Program-made: the position numbers and the translations under genes | Notes under the pieces: model-generated | Told to the model about the DNA's origin: nothing | Database searches by the model: none | Seen by the model: only the letters and a program-made list of their open reading frames with translations | Shown here: positions 27,987 to 36,076 of the stretch, piece after piece | Layout of the letters: the number at the start of each line of letters is the position of its first letter | Numbering within the stretch: the stretch's first letter is position 1 | Source: Alphaproteobacteria bacterium | GTDB lineage: Bacteria > Myxococcota_A > UBA796 > GCA-2862545 | Direction of reading: 5' to 3' | NCBI GenBank assembly: GCA_020632885.1 | Contig: JACKEQ010000009.1 | Location: forward strand, 1-64,000 | DNA: 64,000 nucleotides

Positions 27987-28771
27987 GGGTTCGCCTCCTC
28001 GAGGTCGGGGGCCGGAGGGGGGAGCAGGAGCTCGAAGCGGCCGCCACGGCCGGGCTCGAGGCGGACATCCAGAGCCCCGCCGAGCCTGCGTGCGACGCGG
28101 TGCACCAGGGCGAGCCCGAGGCCCGTGCGCCGCGAGCGGGCACCGGGACCCGCGCCGTCGTCCTCGACCACCAGCGCGCGCCCGTCGAGGCGGGCCTCGT
28201 GGCGCACCTGGACCCGGAGGGGCCGGCCCGGGCGGGCTCCGTGGCGGACGGCGTTGTCGACGAGGTTGTCGAGCACGACCTCGACGAGCGGGGCGTCGAC
28301 CGCGACCAGCGGCCCGCCCACGGCCTCGACGACGAACACCACACCGTCGTGCTCGGCAGCCAGCCGCCGCCGCGCGGCCGCGCACCACGCGTCCAGATCG
28401 AGATCCGCCGGACGGGTGGGCCCCCCGGCGAGCCCCGCGAGCCGGAGCAGGGCGTCGACCCTCGAGAGCGATCCCGCCACGCAGGCCGTCACGAAGTCCC
28501 GATCCACCTCCCGCTGGCCCGCGAGCCCCAGGGCGGCGGCGAGGAGGGGCTGCCGGAGGTCGTGGGCGATGGAGAACGCGAGGGCATCGAGCTCGGCCTG
28601 GCGATCGAGCAGGACCTCCCGCTCGCGGTCCACCTCCGCCTCGTAGCCCTCGAAGAGCCCGCGCAACCACGTGCCGTCCGGATGGGACGCACAGATCGCC
28701 TCCAGGCGCCGTCGATCCACTTCAGTCGGGCGCACGGGTGCCCAGGCCCGCTGCACGATGGGTCGGCCCAC
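27983..28771 (-). CDS. Cytoplasmic sensor histidine kinase of the NarL-type system
   Basis: 262 residues. No clear membrane helix. A coiled-coil-like segment (YEAEVDREREVLLDRQAELDAL) precedes FSIAHDLRQPL with the phospho-acceptor His. The N box is VVLDNLVDNAVRHG and the G box is GLGLALVHRVARRLGG. The GTG at 28771 was chosen because GGGGGAG sits about ten bases upstream; the frame is open for another 46 codons. It is divergent from the GTPase cluster. Confidence 0.8.
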   Translation of the reverse strand: MGRPIVQRAWAPVRPTEVDRRRLEAICASHPDGTWLRGLFEGYEAEVDREREVLLDRQAELDALAFSIAHDLRQPLLAAALGLAGQREVDRDFVTACVAGSLSRVDALLRLAGLAGGPTRPADLDLDAWCAAARRRLAAEHDGVVFVVEAVGGPLVAVDAPLVEVVLDNLVDNAVRHGARPGRPLRVQVRHEARLDGRALVVEDDGAGPGARSRRTGLGLALVHRVARRLGGALDVRLEPGRGGRFELLLPPPAPDLEEANP

Positions 28772-28989
28772 GGTCTCTCTCCCCCGTTGACAGTGTACAG
28801 GGGGCCCAGGTGGCCAATGCAGCGAACAGACCGTTGCAGACCACCGAACACCTAGGGAAGACCCCGATGTGCCGGGAGGAGATCGCCCGAGGATCCACCG
28901 GGGATCCACCCTGCATCAAGTTCGGGTAAAGCCCGATGCCCCGGAAACCGATGCGCCCCTACGATCGAACCGTCGGGAGGGAACGACGC
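28772..28989. promoter_or_regulatory. Divergent intergenic region between the two-component system and the GTPase cluster
   Basis: 218 bases. TTGACA occurs at 28787-28792, next to the self-complementary TGTACA, but without a good -10 at the right distance. A short direct repeat GGATCCACC occurs twice near 28893-28915. TACGAT at 28960 fits the local promoter motif. This is the natural place for control of both operons, possibly by the response regulator. Confidence 0.4.
28960..28965 (+). promoter_or_regulatory. Putative -10 hexamer TACGAT
   Basis: It lies 24 bases before the ATG at 28990 with GGGAGGG between. It is the best candidate for the promoter of the GTPase cluster. Confidence 0.3.
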
Positions 28990-29592
28990 ATGCGCATCCA
29001 GGCAGCCAAGCGGCTGATGACGCTGAAGGTCGTCTACTATGGGCCTGGTCTATCCGGGAAGACGACCAACCTACATTCACTTCACGCTCTCACTGCCGAC
29101 ACCCAGCGCGGCGCGCTGGTCCAGCTCGACACCGAGACCGAGCGCACCCTGTTCTTCGACTACTTCCCCGTGGTGCTCGGGAAGATCGCAGGATTCAGGG
29201 TGAAGGTGGACTTCTTCACGGTCCCCGGCCAGTCGTTCTACACGGCCACCCGCAAGGCCGTGCTCCAGGATGCCGACGGGATCGTCTTCGTCGCGGACTC
29301 CGGGTCGCGGCGCGAGGAGGCGAACCTCCAGTCGCGCGAGGACATGGTGGAGACCCTCGCCTCGATGGGCCGCACGCTGGAGGACGTCCCGCACGTCTAC
29401 CAGTGGAACAAGCGCGACCTCGACGACGTCCTGCCCCTGCGCGTGATGAACGCGCAGCTCAACCCCGAGGGTGCGACCGCCATCGAGGCCGTGGCGTCCG
29501 CCGGGACGGGCGTGATGGAGACCCAGAAGGCCATCCTCGCCGAGGTGGTGAAGGCCATCCAGGCCGAGCTGAAGCGAGCCCGCCATGCCTGA
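28990..29592 (+). CDS. MglA-type small Ras-like GTPase
   Basis: 200 residues. The P-loop is GPGLSGKT (residues 18-25), switch 2 has VPGQ in place of the Ras DTAGQ, and NKRD is the base-specificity motif; all are typical of the MglA/SofG group. These GTPases switch between polarity states in motile bacteria. ATG 28990 is preferred to an ATG at 28936 because GGGAGGG precedes it. Codons 17-36 use many A/T-ending codons, unlike the rest of the gene. It leads the roadblock cluster. Confidence 0.85.
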   Translation: MRIQAAKRLMTLKVVYYGPGLSGKTTNLHSLHALTADTQRGALVQLDTETERTLFFDYFPVVLGKIAGFRVKVDFFTVPGQSFYTATRKAVLQDADGIVFVADSGSRREEANLQSREDMVETLASMGRTLEDVPHVYQWNKRDLDDVLPLRVMNAQLNPEGATAIEAVASAGTGVMETQKAILAEVVKAIQAELKRARHA

Positions 29593-30316
29593 CGTGCTTC
29601 TGGCGGGGAACCTCGGGGCGGTCAGCCTCGCGTCCCTCCTCCAGCTCGCCGACTCCGACGGGCTCACCGGTTGCCTCAACGTGGGTGGCGGTGAGCTCGA
29701 TCTCTACGACGGCGTGCTCGTAGGGGCCCGGTTCCACGGGCTCGACGGCATGGACGCCGCCATCGAGGCCCTCGTGCGCGCCTCGGGTCCCTTCCGCATC
29801 GACGATGTGACCCGCCCGCCGGGCACCGCGCTCATGGCCACCCACTCCCTCATCGTGGAGAGCTTCCGGGTGGTGGACGACCTCCACCGGTTCGGGCCGA
29901 TGGTGCTCGCCGAGGGCACCACCGAGGCGCTGCCCGCCGACGGCCAGCGCCCTGTCGCCCGGCTCGTGACCGACCATGGCCTCCAGCTCGTACGGGTGTT
30001 GCCGGCCCTGTCGGCGCTCCAGGATGCCGGTCGCCTGCGGCCCCTCGCCCACGCCGGTCCCGTCGAGCTCGAGCACCTCCAGATCGGCGGAGCCCCCGCT
30101 CCCGTCGAGATGCCCACGCCCGTCGTCGAGACCGGGCCCGTCGTGCCCGCCCTCGGCTTCGACGACCTGCTCTTCCAGGCCCGCCGTCTCGCCCGCCAGC
30201 GCAGGTTCGACGAGGCCATCGCCCACATGAACGCAGCCCTCGAGCAGCAGCCGGGGAGCCGCATCGCCCTCCAGAACCTGAAGCGCATCCAGACGCTCCA
30301 GAACACCGCCACCTGA
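29585..30316 (+). CDS. DUF4388 domain protein with C-terminal TPR-like helices
   Basis: 243 residues. The N-terminus (LAGNLGAVSLASLLQLADSD, then LNVGGGELDLYDGVLVGA) matches DUF4388/PATAN-like domains that often accompany GTPases and response regulators in deltaproteobacteria. A Pro/Val-rich linker (about residues 170-195) leads to one TPR-like helix pair (ARQRRFDEAIAHMNAALEQQPG). It overlaps the GTPase gene by eight bases. It is probably an adaptor in the same complex. Confidence 0.7.
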   Translation: MPDVLLAGNLGAVSLASLLQLADSDGLTGCLNVGGGELDLYDGVLVGARFHGLDGMDAAIEALVRASGPFRIDDVTRPPGTALMATHSLIVESFRVVDDLHRFGPMVLAEGTTEALPADGQRPVARLVTDHGLQLVRVLPALSALQDAGRLRPLAHAGPVELEHLQIGGAPAPVEMPTPVVETGPVVPALGFDDLLFQARRLARQRRFDEAIAHMNAALEQQPGSRIALQNLKRIQTLQNTAT

Positions 30317-30327
30317 CAGGAGTCACC

Positions 30328-30696
30328 ATGTCGCGTACCGACCAGATCACCAAGATCATCCGCTCCCTCTCCAACAACACGCCCGACGTCGAGGGAGCCG
30401 CCGTCATCGACAACGACGGCCTGATGATCGCCAGCGCGCTGTCCGCCGACCTCGACGAGGACAGCGTGGGCGCCATGGGCGCCGCCCTCCTCGGCCTCGG
30501 CGAGCGCATCGTGTCCGAGCTCGAGCGCGGCAGCTTCGAGCTGGTCATGATCCGCGGCGACAACGGGTTCGTCATCCTCACGCGCTGCGGCAGCGAGGCC
30601 GTGCTCGCCTGCCTCGCGTCGACGGGCGCCAAGCTCGGTCTCATCTTCCTCGACCTCAAGCGTTCCGCCAAGGAACTCTCGTCCCTGCTGGGGTGA
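30328..30696 (+). CDS. Roadblock/LC7 protein 1 (MglB-like)
   Basis: 122 residues, one roadblock/LC7 domain. GAAVIDNDGLMIASALS and FVILTRCGSEAVLACLAS are the two characteristic strands. MglB proteins activate MglA-like GTPases, so this is the likely regulator of the GTPase two genes upstream. AGGAG precedes the ATG. Confidence 0.8.
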   Translation: MSRTDQITKIIRSLSNNTPDVEGAAVIDNDGLMIASALSADLDEDSVGAMGAALLGLGERIVSELERGSFELVMIRGDNGFVILTRCGSEAVLACLASTGAKLGLIFLDLKRSAKELSSLLG

Positions 30697-30699
30697 CCG

Positions 30700-31095
30700 A
30701 TGGCCTCCGAGCGCATCCAGGAGCGGGTGACGTCCCTGCTCGCCGCCACGAACGACGCCGGGGGGTACCCGAGCTCCCTCGTGTGCACCCAGGACGGCCT
30801 GGTCATCGCGTCCGCCGGTGAGGACGAAGCCGAGTACACGGCCGCCGTGGTGAGCCTGTTCGACGACGTCCTCGTCCGGGCGCGCCGGGACCTCGGCTTC
30901 ACCGACGTCGACGAGGTGGCCCTGCTCGATCCGGCCCGCGGGCGGACCGTCATCCGCCCCCTGCCGCTCGACTCGGGCCAGACGCTGTTCCTCGTCGTCA
31001 AGGTACCGCCTCGCGCGACCTGGCGACGCCACACCAACATCCTGCGCAAGCAGCTCGCCGAGATCCTCGAGACGCTCGTCCGGGAGGCGTCGTGA
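30700..31095 (+). CDS. Roadblock/LC7 protein 2
   Basis: 131 residues. SSLVCTQDGLVIASAGEDE and TLFLVVKVP fit a diverged roadblock fold. A basic C-terminal helix follows (WRRHTNILRKQLAEIL). It starts three bases after the first roadblock gene. Two different roadblock proteins may form a heterodimer on the GTPase. Confidence 0.65.
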   Translation: MASERIQERVTSLLAATNDAGGYPSSLVCTQDGLVIASAGEDEAEYTAAVVSLFDDVLVRARRDLGFTDVDEVALLDPARGRTVIRPLPLDSGQTLFLVVKVPPRATWRRHTNILRKQLAEILETLVREAS

Positions 31096-31934
31096 GCGAG
31101 CGGCGCGTCAACGTCTCCGAGGAGGACTGGGGCGCCCTGCTCTCGGTCCTCGCGGACGACGCCCTGGACGACGACGCGTTCGACCTCGACGAGGACGACT
31201 CGCTCGACGAGCTGCTGGCCCCCTCGGACGAGGTCCGGAACGTCTCCCGGCGGATCGCCGGCCAGTACGTGGAGATCCTCGCCACCTTCGCCGCCGGCGC
31301 CTTCGGGCGTCGCACGGATCCCGTGTCGCTCAGCCGCGCGGGGACCGCCGTGGACGCCCTCCTCCGCCTGGCGTCGGCCGCGGGCGACACCGACCAGGAG
31401 GCGCTCCTGCACGAGCTCCTCGACCTCATCGGGCCCGCCACGTCCGGCCCCGCCAACAGCCGCACGCGGCAGAACGCCCTCGCCCAGCTCCGCGACTGGC
31501 TGCCCCGCTTCGGAGCCACCCTCGAGCACGAGGACGCCGAGCGGCTCACGAAGCTCGTGCAGTGGGACCGCGGCACCGTGCCCCTGCTCGAGGAGCTCCG
31601 CGGCCTGACGGGCATCGGGCCCAAGCGGCTCCAGCGCCTCTACTCCGCCGGGCTGTTCACCATCGACACGGTCGCCGCGTCCGATCCTGCCGACGTCGCC
31701 GCCGTGACCGGCATCCCGCTGAACCTCGCCGAGGAGGTCGTCGACGCCACCCGCCGCTACGCGAGCGCCGAGCGCATGCGCTTCCTGGAGGAGCTCCGGG
31801 AGGGTGCCGTGCGCCTGCGTCGCATGCTGGCTGTCGTGCCCGACGACTCCACCGAGTTCCGAACGCGCGCCACCTCCGCCCTCGAGGAGGTCGAGCGCAC
31901 CCTGCAGACCCTCAAAGTCCCGGAGACCCCATGA
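31092..31934 (+). CDS. Acidic protein with helix-hairpin-helix domain
   Basis: 280 residues. A strongly acidic N-terminus (DDALDDDAFDLDEDDSLDE) is followed by helices and then LTGIGPKRLQRLYSAGLFTIDT and VTGIPLNLAEEVVDATRRY. Those two blocks are paired helix-hairpin-helix motifs, as in DNA-binding or DUF4332 proteins. The GTG overlaps the roadblock 2 stop (GTGA). A nucleic-acid role would be unusual in a GTPase cluster; it may serve as a protein-binding module. Confidence 0.6.
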   Translation: MSERRVNVSEEDWGALLSVLADDALDDDAFDLDEDDSLDELLAPSDEVRNVSRRIAGQYVEILATFAAGAFGRRTDPVSLSRAGTAVDALLRLASAAGDTDQEALLHELLDLIGPATSGPANSRTRQNALAQLRDWLPRFGATLEHEDAERLTKLVQWDRGTVPLLEELRGLTGIGPKRLQRLYSAGLFTIDTVAASDPADVAAVTGIPLNLAEEVVDATRRYASAERMRFLEELREGAVRLRRMLAVVPDDSTEFRTRATSALEEVERTLQTLKVPETP

Positions 31935-32464
31935 CCTGGACCGATCTCGTCGACGCCGTCGCCACCCGCACCGGCATCCCCCGAAGCCAGGTGAAGGCCG
32001 TCCTCAAAGGCCTCGCGGAGGAGGTGCGCGACGCCCTGCTCCGCGGGGAGACCGTCAGCGTGCGTGGCCTCGGGAGCTGGAGCCGCGCCTGGCGTCAGGG
32101 CCGCGTCGTGCGCTCGGTGACCAACCGGCGGAAGATGTGGATCGGAGGGCGGCACCGCGTGCGCTTCCGGCCCACGCGCAGCCTCCAGGAGACCATCGAT
32201 CAGGCGGACGGCGGCTGGCGCTCCGAGGAGCACCAGAAGGCCTGGCGGCTCGCCGAGACCCTGCTCGACGACCTGCAGCTCTACCACTCCGCTCTCGTGC
32301 CCAAGGACCTCGATCCCGAGCAGACACCGGAGGAGGTGGAGGAGCGCTGCCGCAAGGCCTTCGGCGCCCACTGGGAGCAGGTGGAGCACACCTGGAGCAT
32401 GAAGGTCGACGGTGAGGTCGACACGCGCTTCCTCGGTGTGGTCGCGCGGCGGCGGTGGGCCTGA
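31931..32464 (+). CDS. HU/IHF-like protein with C-terminal extension
   Basis: 177 residues. The first about 85 match the HU fold (VATRTGIPRSQVKAVLKGLAEEVRDALLRGETVSVRGLG, summarised here by its ends; then a basic arm region RRKMWIGGRHRVRFRP). HU proteins are normally about 90 residues; the remaining about 90 form a helical extension (EEHQKAWRLAETLLDDLQ). ATGA overlap with the HhH gene implies coupling. It may be DNA binding or a structural homologue used for protein contacts. Confidence 0.7.
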   Translation: MTWTDLVDAVATRTGIPRSQVKAVLKGLAEEVRDALLRGETVSVRGLGSWSRAWRQGRVVRSVTNRRKMWIGGRHRVRFRPTRSLQETIDQADGGWRSEEHQKAWRLAETLLDDLQLYHSALVPKDLDPEQTPEEVEERCRKAFGAHWEQVEHTWSMKVDGEVDTRFLGVVARRRWA

Positions 32465-32466
32465 TC

Positions 32467-33912
32467 ATGCGGGCGCCCGAGCGCGTCACGGCCACCTGGG
32501 ACCTCGGGGTCTCGGAGCGTGGGGTCGTGGTCAGCGAGACGCTGGCCCAGACCCTGCGGGTCGTCGCGTTCGGACCGGTGCCCTCGGCCGACGCCCTCGA
32601 TCCCGAGCTGGCGGACGTCGTGGAGACCTCCCTGCAGCGCGAGCTGCGCAGCCTCGTGCCGCGGGAGGACGCCAGGGACGACATGGAGCGCACGGCCCGC
32701 GCGGTCGACAGCGCCATCCGCGAGTCCCTCGGCGATGGCCGGAGCGAGCACCGCGGCACCCTGGTCGCGGCCACCGTGCGGGAGGGTCGGCTCTCGGTGG
32801 CGCAGACCGGCCACGGAACGGCCCTGCTGTTCCGGCTCGGCGACCTCCTCACGATCGCCCCCGACTCGGACCGGACGACCTCCGAGTGGCATCCGTGGCT
32901 CGGCTCCCGCCGCAAGGGCGACGAGGGCAACCCGCTGCTCCTGCACACCAACGACGCGCCCGTCGTGCTGCAGCCGGGCGATCGCGTGGTGCTCTGCTCG
33001 GCCCCTCCGTCCCACCTCATCTCCCTCGACACCTTCGTGGCCCTGGCGACGTCGGGCACGGCGGAGATGGCCGCCGAGAGCCTCGCGGACGTGCTGGAGG
33101 TCCAGCTGGGCCTGGCGGACGTCGCGGTGGCCGTGCTGGACTGGGCGGTCGAGCACGACGAGGACGAGGGACCCGACCTCGACTCCGGGCTGCTGGCGGG
33201 CCTCACCGACCTGATCGCGGACATCACGGAGGAGCTCGACATCCTGCCCGCCACCCCGGCGCCCTCGCCGGAACGCACGCACACCCCGGAGCCGCCCGAC
33301 GCCCGCGAGGCCCCGCCCGACGCGCCCGAGGAGGAGGAGCCGGAGGACACGCCGGACGAGACCACGGACCCCGGCGAGGACACCGCCCCGGAGCTCCCGG
33401 GCTTCGACCCGACGCCACCCGCACCCACCGACGTCAACGGCCCGACGCTCACGCCCTGGGAGAGCTTCGACCTCATGTCCGGCGGTGGCCTCCCGCCCGA
33501 GCCCCCCGTGCAGGAGGTCCCGGCCCGCTCTCTGCCCACCGTGCGCCGCAAACCCCGACGCACGCGGCCTGCCGCGCCGCGGCCCACCCTCCCGGACCTT
33601 CCCGAGAGCGAGCCGGGCGAGCTGCACGAGGAGCCCACGGGCCCCACCGCACAGCCGGTGGCCGACCATCCCGCCCTCCACGGGCTCCCGCCCCTCCCCG
33701 AGCCCGGGGACGGCGGCGTGACCGAGCCCTACCCGACGGACAGCTACACCCCCACGCCCCCCGAAGCCCTTCGAGACTCACAGCCCGAGCCGGTGATGCC
33801 GCAGGCCCCCCCTGCGGCGCCCCCCCGCACCCTACCGTGGCTCCCCCTGGTCGCCGTCGCCCTGCTGTTGTTGCTGGGCGTCGCCTCCCTGCTGCTCCTC
33901 GCGAGCACCTGA
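32467..33912 (+). CDS. PP2C-like domain protein with acidic/proline linker and C-terminal membrane anchor
   Basis: 481 residues. Residues about 15-240 look like a diverged PP2C phosphatase (HRGTLVAATVREGRLSVAQTGHGTALLFRLGDLLT), here shortened: the stretch reads like the family but the usual DG and GD metal residues are not obvious. Residues about 260-445 are Pro/Glu-rich low complexity, and a single helix (LPLVAVALLLLLGVASLLLLA region) ends the protein. ATG 32467 was preferred to GTG 32455, which overlaps the HU gene. It may be an inactive phosphatase scaffold. Confidence 0.5.
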   Translation: MRAPERVTATWDLGVSERGVVVSETLAQTLRVVAFGPVPSADALDPELADVVETSLQRELRSLVPREDARDDMERTARAVDSAIRESLGDGRSEHRGTLVAATVREGRLSVAQTGHGTALLFRLGDLLTIAPDSDRTTSEWHPWLGSRRKGDEGNPLLLHTNDAPVVLQPGDRVVLCSAPPSHLISLDTFVALATSGTAEMAAESLADVLEVQLGLADVAVAVLDWAVEHDEDEGPDLDSGLLAGLTDLIADITEELDILPATPAPSPERTHTPEPPDAREAPPDAPEEEEPEDTPDETTDPGEDTAPELPGFDPTPPAPTDVNGPTLTPWESFDLMSGGGLPPEPPVQEVPARSLPTVRRKPRRTRPAAPRPTLPDLPESEPGELHEEPTGPTAQPVADHPALHGLPPLPEPGDGGVTEPYPTDSYTPTPPEALRDSQPEPVMPQAPPAAPPRTLPWLPLVAVALLLLLGVASLLLLAST

Positions 33913-33933
33913 ACCACCGGACCTGGAGACACC

Positions 33934-34485
33934 ATGGAAGAGAACTTCGTGATCTACACCGAGATGAAGGACTTCCTGAAGCTCGGACCCGACGACGAGG
34001 CCCGCCTCGCCTCGCTGGCCCCCGTGTTCGAGAAGCACGGTCCCGGCATCACCGACGCCTTCTACGACGCCCTGCTCGCCTACCCGAAGACCGCCGCGAT
34101 CGTGGACGGCCGGGTGGACGCGCTGAAGAAGACGCACATCCGCTGGACCATGAGCCTGTTCGCGGGCGAGTACGGCCGCCCGTTCTACGAGCAGCAGTAC
34201 CGGATCGGCGAGGTCCACGTGGCCCAGGACATCAACCCCGAGTTCGTCGAGGGCGTCATGAACAGCCTGCGGCTCGGCGGGCGTCAGGCCATCGAGACCG
34301 AGCTCGGCAGCGGCATGGACGCCGTGCTGGCCCACGCTGCCCTCGTGAAGGTGCTCGACCTCGCGCTCATGACGATCAACCTCGCCTACCAGGACGAGCG
34401 TCTCACGCGGATCTCCAACTTCACGGGCATGAGCCGCAAGCTCCTCGAGAACCTGGTGAAGCGCGGCGGCAAGAAGAAGAAGTAG
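33934..34485 (+). CDS. Stand-alone protoglobin / globin-coupled-sensor-type haem domain
   Basis: 183 residues. It follows the protoglobin pattern: FYDALLAYPKTAAIV, a LFAGEYGRPFYEQQYRIG block and His95 in RIGEVHVAQDI as the likely proximal haem ligand. The C-terminus is a Lys-rich tail (KRGGKKKK). Globin-coupled sensors usually carry an output domain; here there is none, so it may signal through neighbours. GGAGA precedes the ATG, 21 bases after the PP2C-like gene. Confidence 0.75.
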   Translation: MEENFVIYTEMKDFLKLGPDDEARLASLAPVFEKHGPGITDAFYDALLAYPKTAAIVDGRVDALKKTHIRWTMSLFAGEYGRPFYEQQYRIGEVHVAQDINPEFVEGVMNSLRLGGRQAIETELGSGMDAVLAHAALVKVLDLALMTINLAYQDERLTRISNFTGMSRKLLENLVKRGGKKKK

Positions 34486-34502
34486 CCCGGCGTCCGCTGG
34501 GC

Positions 34503-34508
34503 TACGTT
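34503..34508 (+). promoter_or_regulatory. Putative -10 hexamer TACGTT giving a leaderless mRNA
   Basis: TACGTT, six bases (GCCCGC), then ATG at 34515. No Shine-Dalgarno. The layout is the same as at 15887 and 59208. Confidence 0.45.
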
Positions 34509-34514
34509 GCCCGC

Positions 34515-35303
34515 ATGCTCCTCCCCGCGCTGATCGCCTGCAGCGAGACCGGACTGTCGAGCACGCGGGAGGCCGCGGTCGCCGTCACGTACGGCGACTT
34601 CGACGACCTCACGCCGTCGCTCGACCGCCTGCGGGTGAACCACGACATCTACGAGGGGCTCATCAGCCACGCCACGTGGTCCGAGGAGCCCGTCTCCGGG
34701 TTCCCGGTGGAGTCGCTGCTCTCGGCGCGCCGACCGGCCTACGAGGCCGTGCTGGTCACGAGCGGCACCCGCGGGCTCGGGCGCACCGTGTACGACCGCA
34801 ACGCGCCGGACGACGCGCTGGTGGCCGACCCCGACGTGCTCGAGGCCACCGAGGGCTACGTGCGGTCCGGCGGGCGCGTCCTGGTCACCGACTGGGCCTA
34901 CGATCTCTTCGAGCGCACCTGGCCCGACGCCGTGGACTTCCTCGGCGACGACACCGCCCTGGACGACGCGCAGCAGGGCCAGCCGGGCATCGTCGTCGCG
35001 CGGGTCACCGACGACCGGCTCGCCGAGACCCTCGGCATGGACCAGGTGGTCCTGGACTACAACTTCAGCAACTGGGCCGTGATCACCGACGTGCATCCCG
35101 ACACCACGGTCTGGCTGCGCGGCGATGTCGAGGCCTGGGACGGCACGGCCTTCGTCACGCTGCAGGACGCCCCGTTGCTCGTCAGCCACGAGACCAACCG
35201 CGGGATCGCCGTGATGATGACCTTCCACGGCAACGCGCAGACCTTCGCGGTCACCGACACCCTGCTCACGACGGTCCTCGGCGAGCTGCCGCCCGTCCCA
35301 TGA
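34515..35303 (+). CDS. Lipoprotein with glutamine-amidotransferase-like (ThuA/GATase1) fold
   Basis: 262 residues. MLLPALIACS is a lipobox signal. The pattern YEAVLVTSGTRGLG, YVRSGGRVLVTDWAYDLFE and IAVMMTFHGNAQ resembles GATase1/ThuA-type or DUF4159 folds, but no catalytic Cys-His-Glu triad is clear. The reaction is unknown. The mRNA may be leaderless. Its stop overlaps the next gene by ATGA. Confidence 0.5.
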   Translation: MLLPALIACSETGLSSTREAAVAVTYGDFDDLTPSLDRLRVNHDIYEGLISHATWSEEPVSGFPVESLLSARRPAYEAVLVTSGTRGLGRTVYDRNAPDDALVADPDVLEATEGYVRSGGRVLVTDWAYDLFERTWPDAVDFLGDDTALDDAQQGQPGIVVARVTDDRLAETLGMDQVVLDYNFSNWAVITDVHPDTTVWLRGDVEAWDGTAFVTLQDAPLLVSHETNRGIAVMMTFHGNAQTFAVTDTLLTTVLGELPPVP

Positions 35304-36076
35304 GCTTCTACCTCCGCGACGGCGAGCACCTCCGGGCCACCCCGCTCACCCGGGGGCCCTGGGATCCGGCGCACCAGCACGGAGGCCCGCCCTGTGCGCT
35401 GCTGGCGGGGGCCGTGGCGCGCTGGGGCGAGGGAGCCACCGGTCCCGAGGGCTTCGCAGTCGCCCGCTTCGCCGCGGAGTACGCCCGTCCCGTGCCCGTG
35501 GACGCCCACCTGGAGGTCCGCGTGGAGCCCGACCGCCTCGGTGGGCAGGTCCAGCGGTTCGACGCGACGCTGCTGGCGGACGGCCGGGAGGCCATCCGGG
35601 CCCGTGTGCTCCGCGTGCGGCGGGCGCCGCTGCCGGTCACCGCCGAGCCACCGCCGGACGCCCCACACACCCTGTCGGACTTCAGCTTCCCCTTCTTCGC
35701 CTGGGAGCCCGCCTACCACACCGCCGTCCAGCTCCGGCTCGCGTCCGGCACCTGGGGCCGCACGCCCGTCGTGTTCTGGGGACGTCCACGGGTGGCCCTC
35801 GTCGACGGCGAGCCCACCCACCCCGTAGAGCGGCTCGTGCTCCTCGCGGATGCCCAGAGCGGCATGGGGCCGCCCCTCGACGTGCGGCGCCACACCTTCG
35901 TGAACCCCGACCTCACGGTGCTCCTCGGACGTGAGCCCGACGACGGGTGGCTGCGGTTCGAGGTGCGCTCCTTCGCGGGCCCGGACGGCGCGGGGCTGGC
36001 CGAGAGCGCGCTGATGGACGCGCAGGGCCCGGTGGGGCGGGCCGCCCAGACCCTCGTGGTCGCGAGGCGCCCGTGA
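35300..36076 (+). CDS. Acyl-CoA thioesterase (double hot-dog, TesB-like)
   Basis: 258 residues. The opening FYLRDGEHLRATPLTRGPWD and HQHGGPPCALLAGAV with a conserved His-Gly-Gly, then FAAEYARPVPVDAHLEVRVE, fit the TesB / 4HBT_3 double hot-dog family that hydrolyses acyl-CoA. The ATG overlaps the stop of the lipoprotein (ATGA), and its own stop overlaps the VWA gene (GTGA). The chain length preferred is unknown. Confidence 0.75.
   Translation: MSFYLRDGEHLRATPLTRGPWDPAHQHGGPPCALLAGAVARWGEGATGPEGFAVARFAAEYARPVPVDAHLEVRVEPDRLGGQVQRFDATLLADGREAIRARVLRVRRAPLPVTAEPPPDAPHTLSDFSFPFFAWEPAYHTAVQLRLASGTWGRTPVVFWGRPRVALVDGEPTHPVERLVLLADAQSGMGPPLDVRRHTFVNPDLTVLLGREPDDGWLRFEVRSFAGPDGAGLAESALMDAQGPVGRAAQTLVVARRP

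Noticed and set aside
28787..28810. TTGACA as a -35 promoter element
   Set aside because: No acceptable -10 occurs 16-18 bases downstream on the same strand, so it is kept only as a note in the spacer entry.
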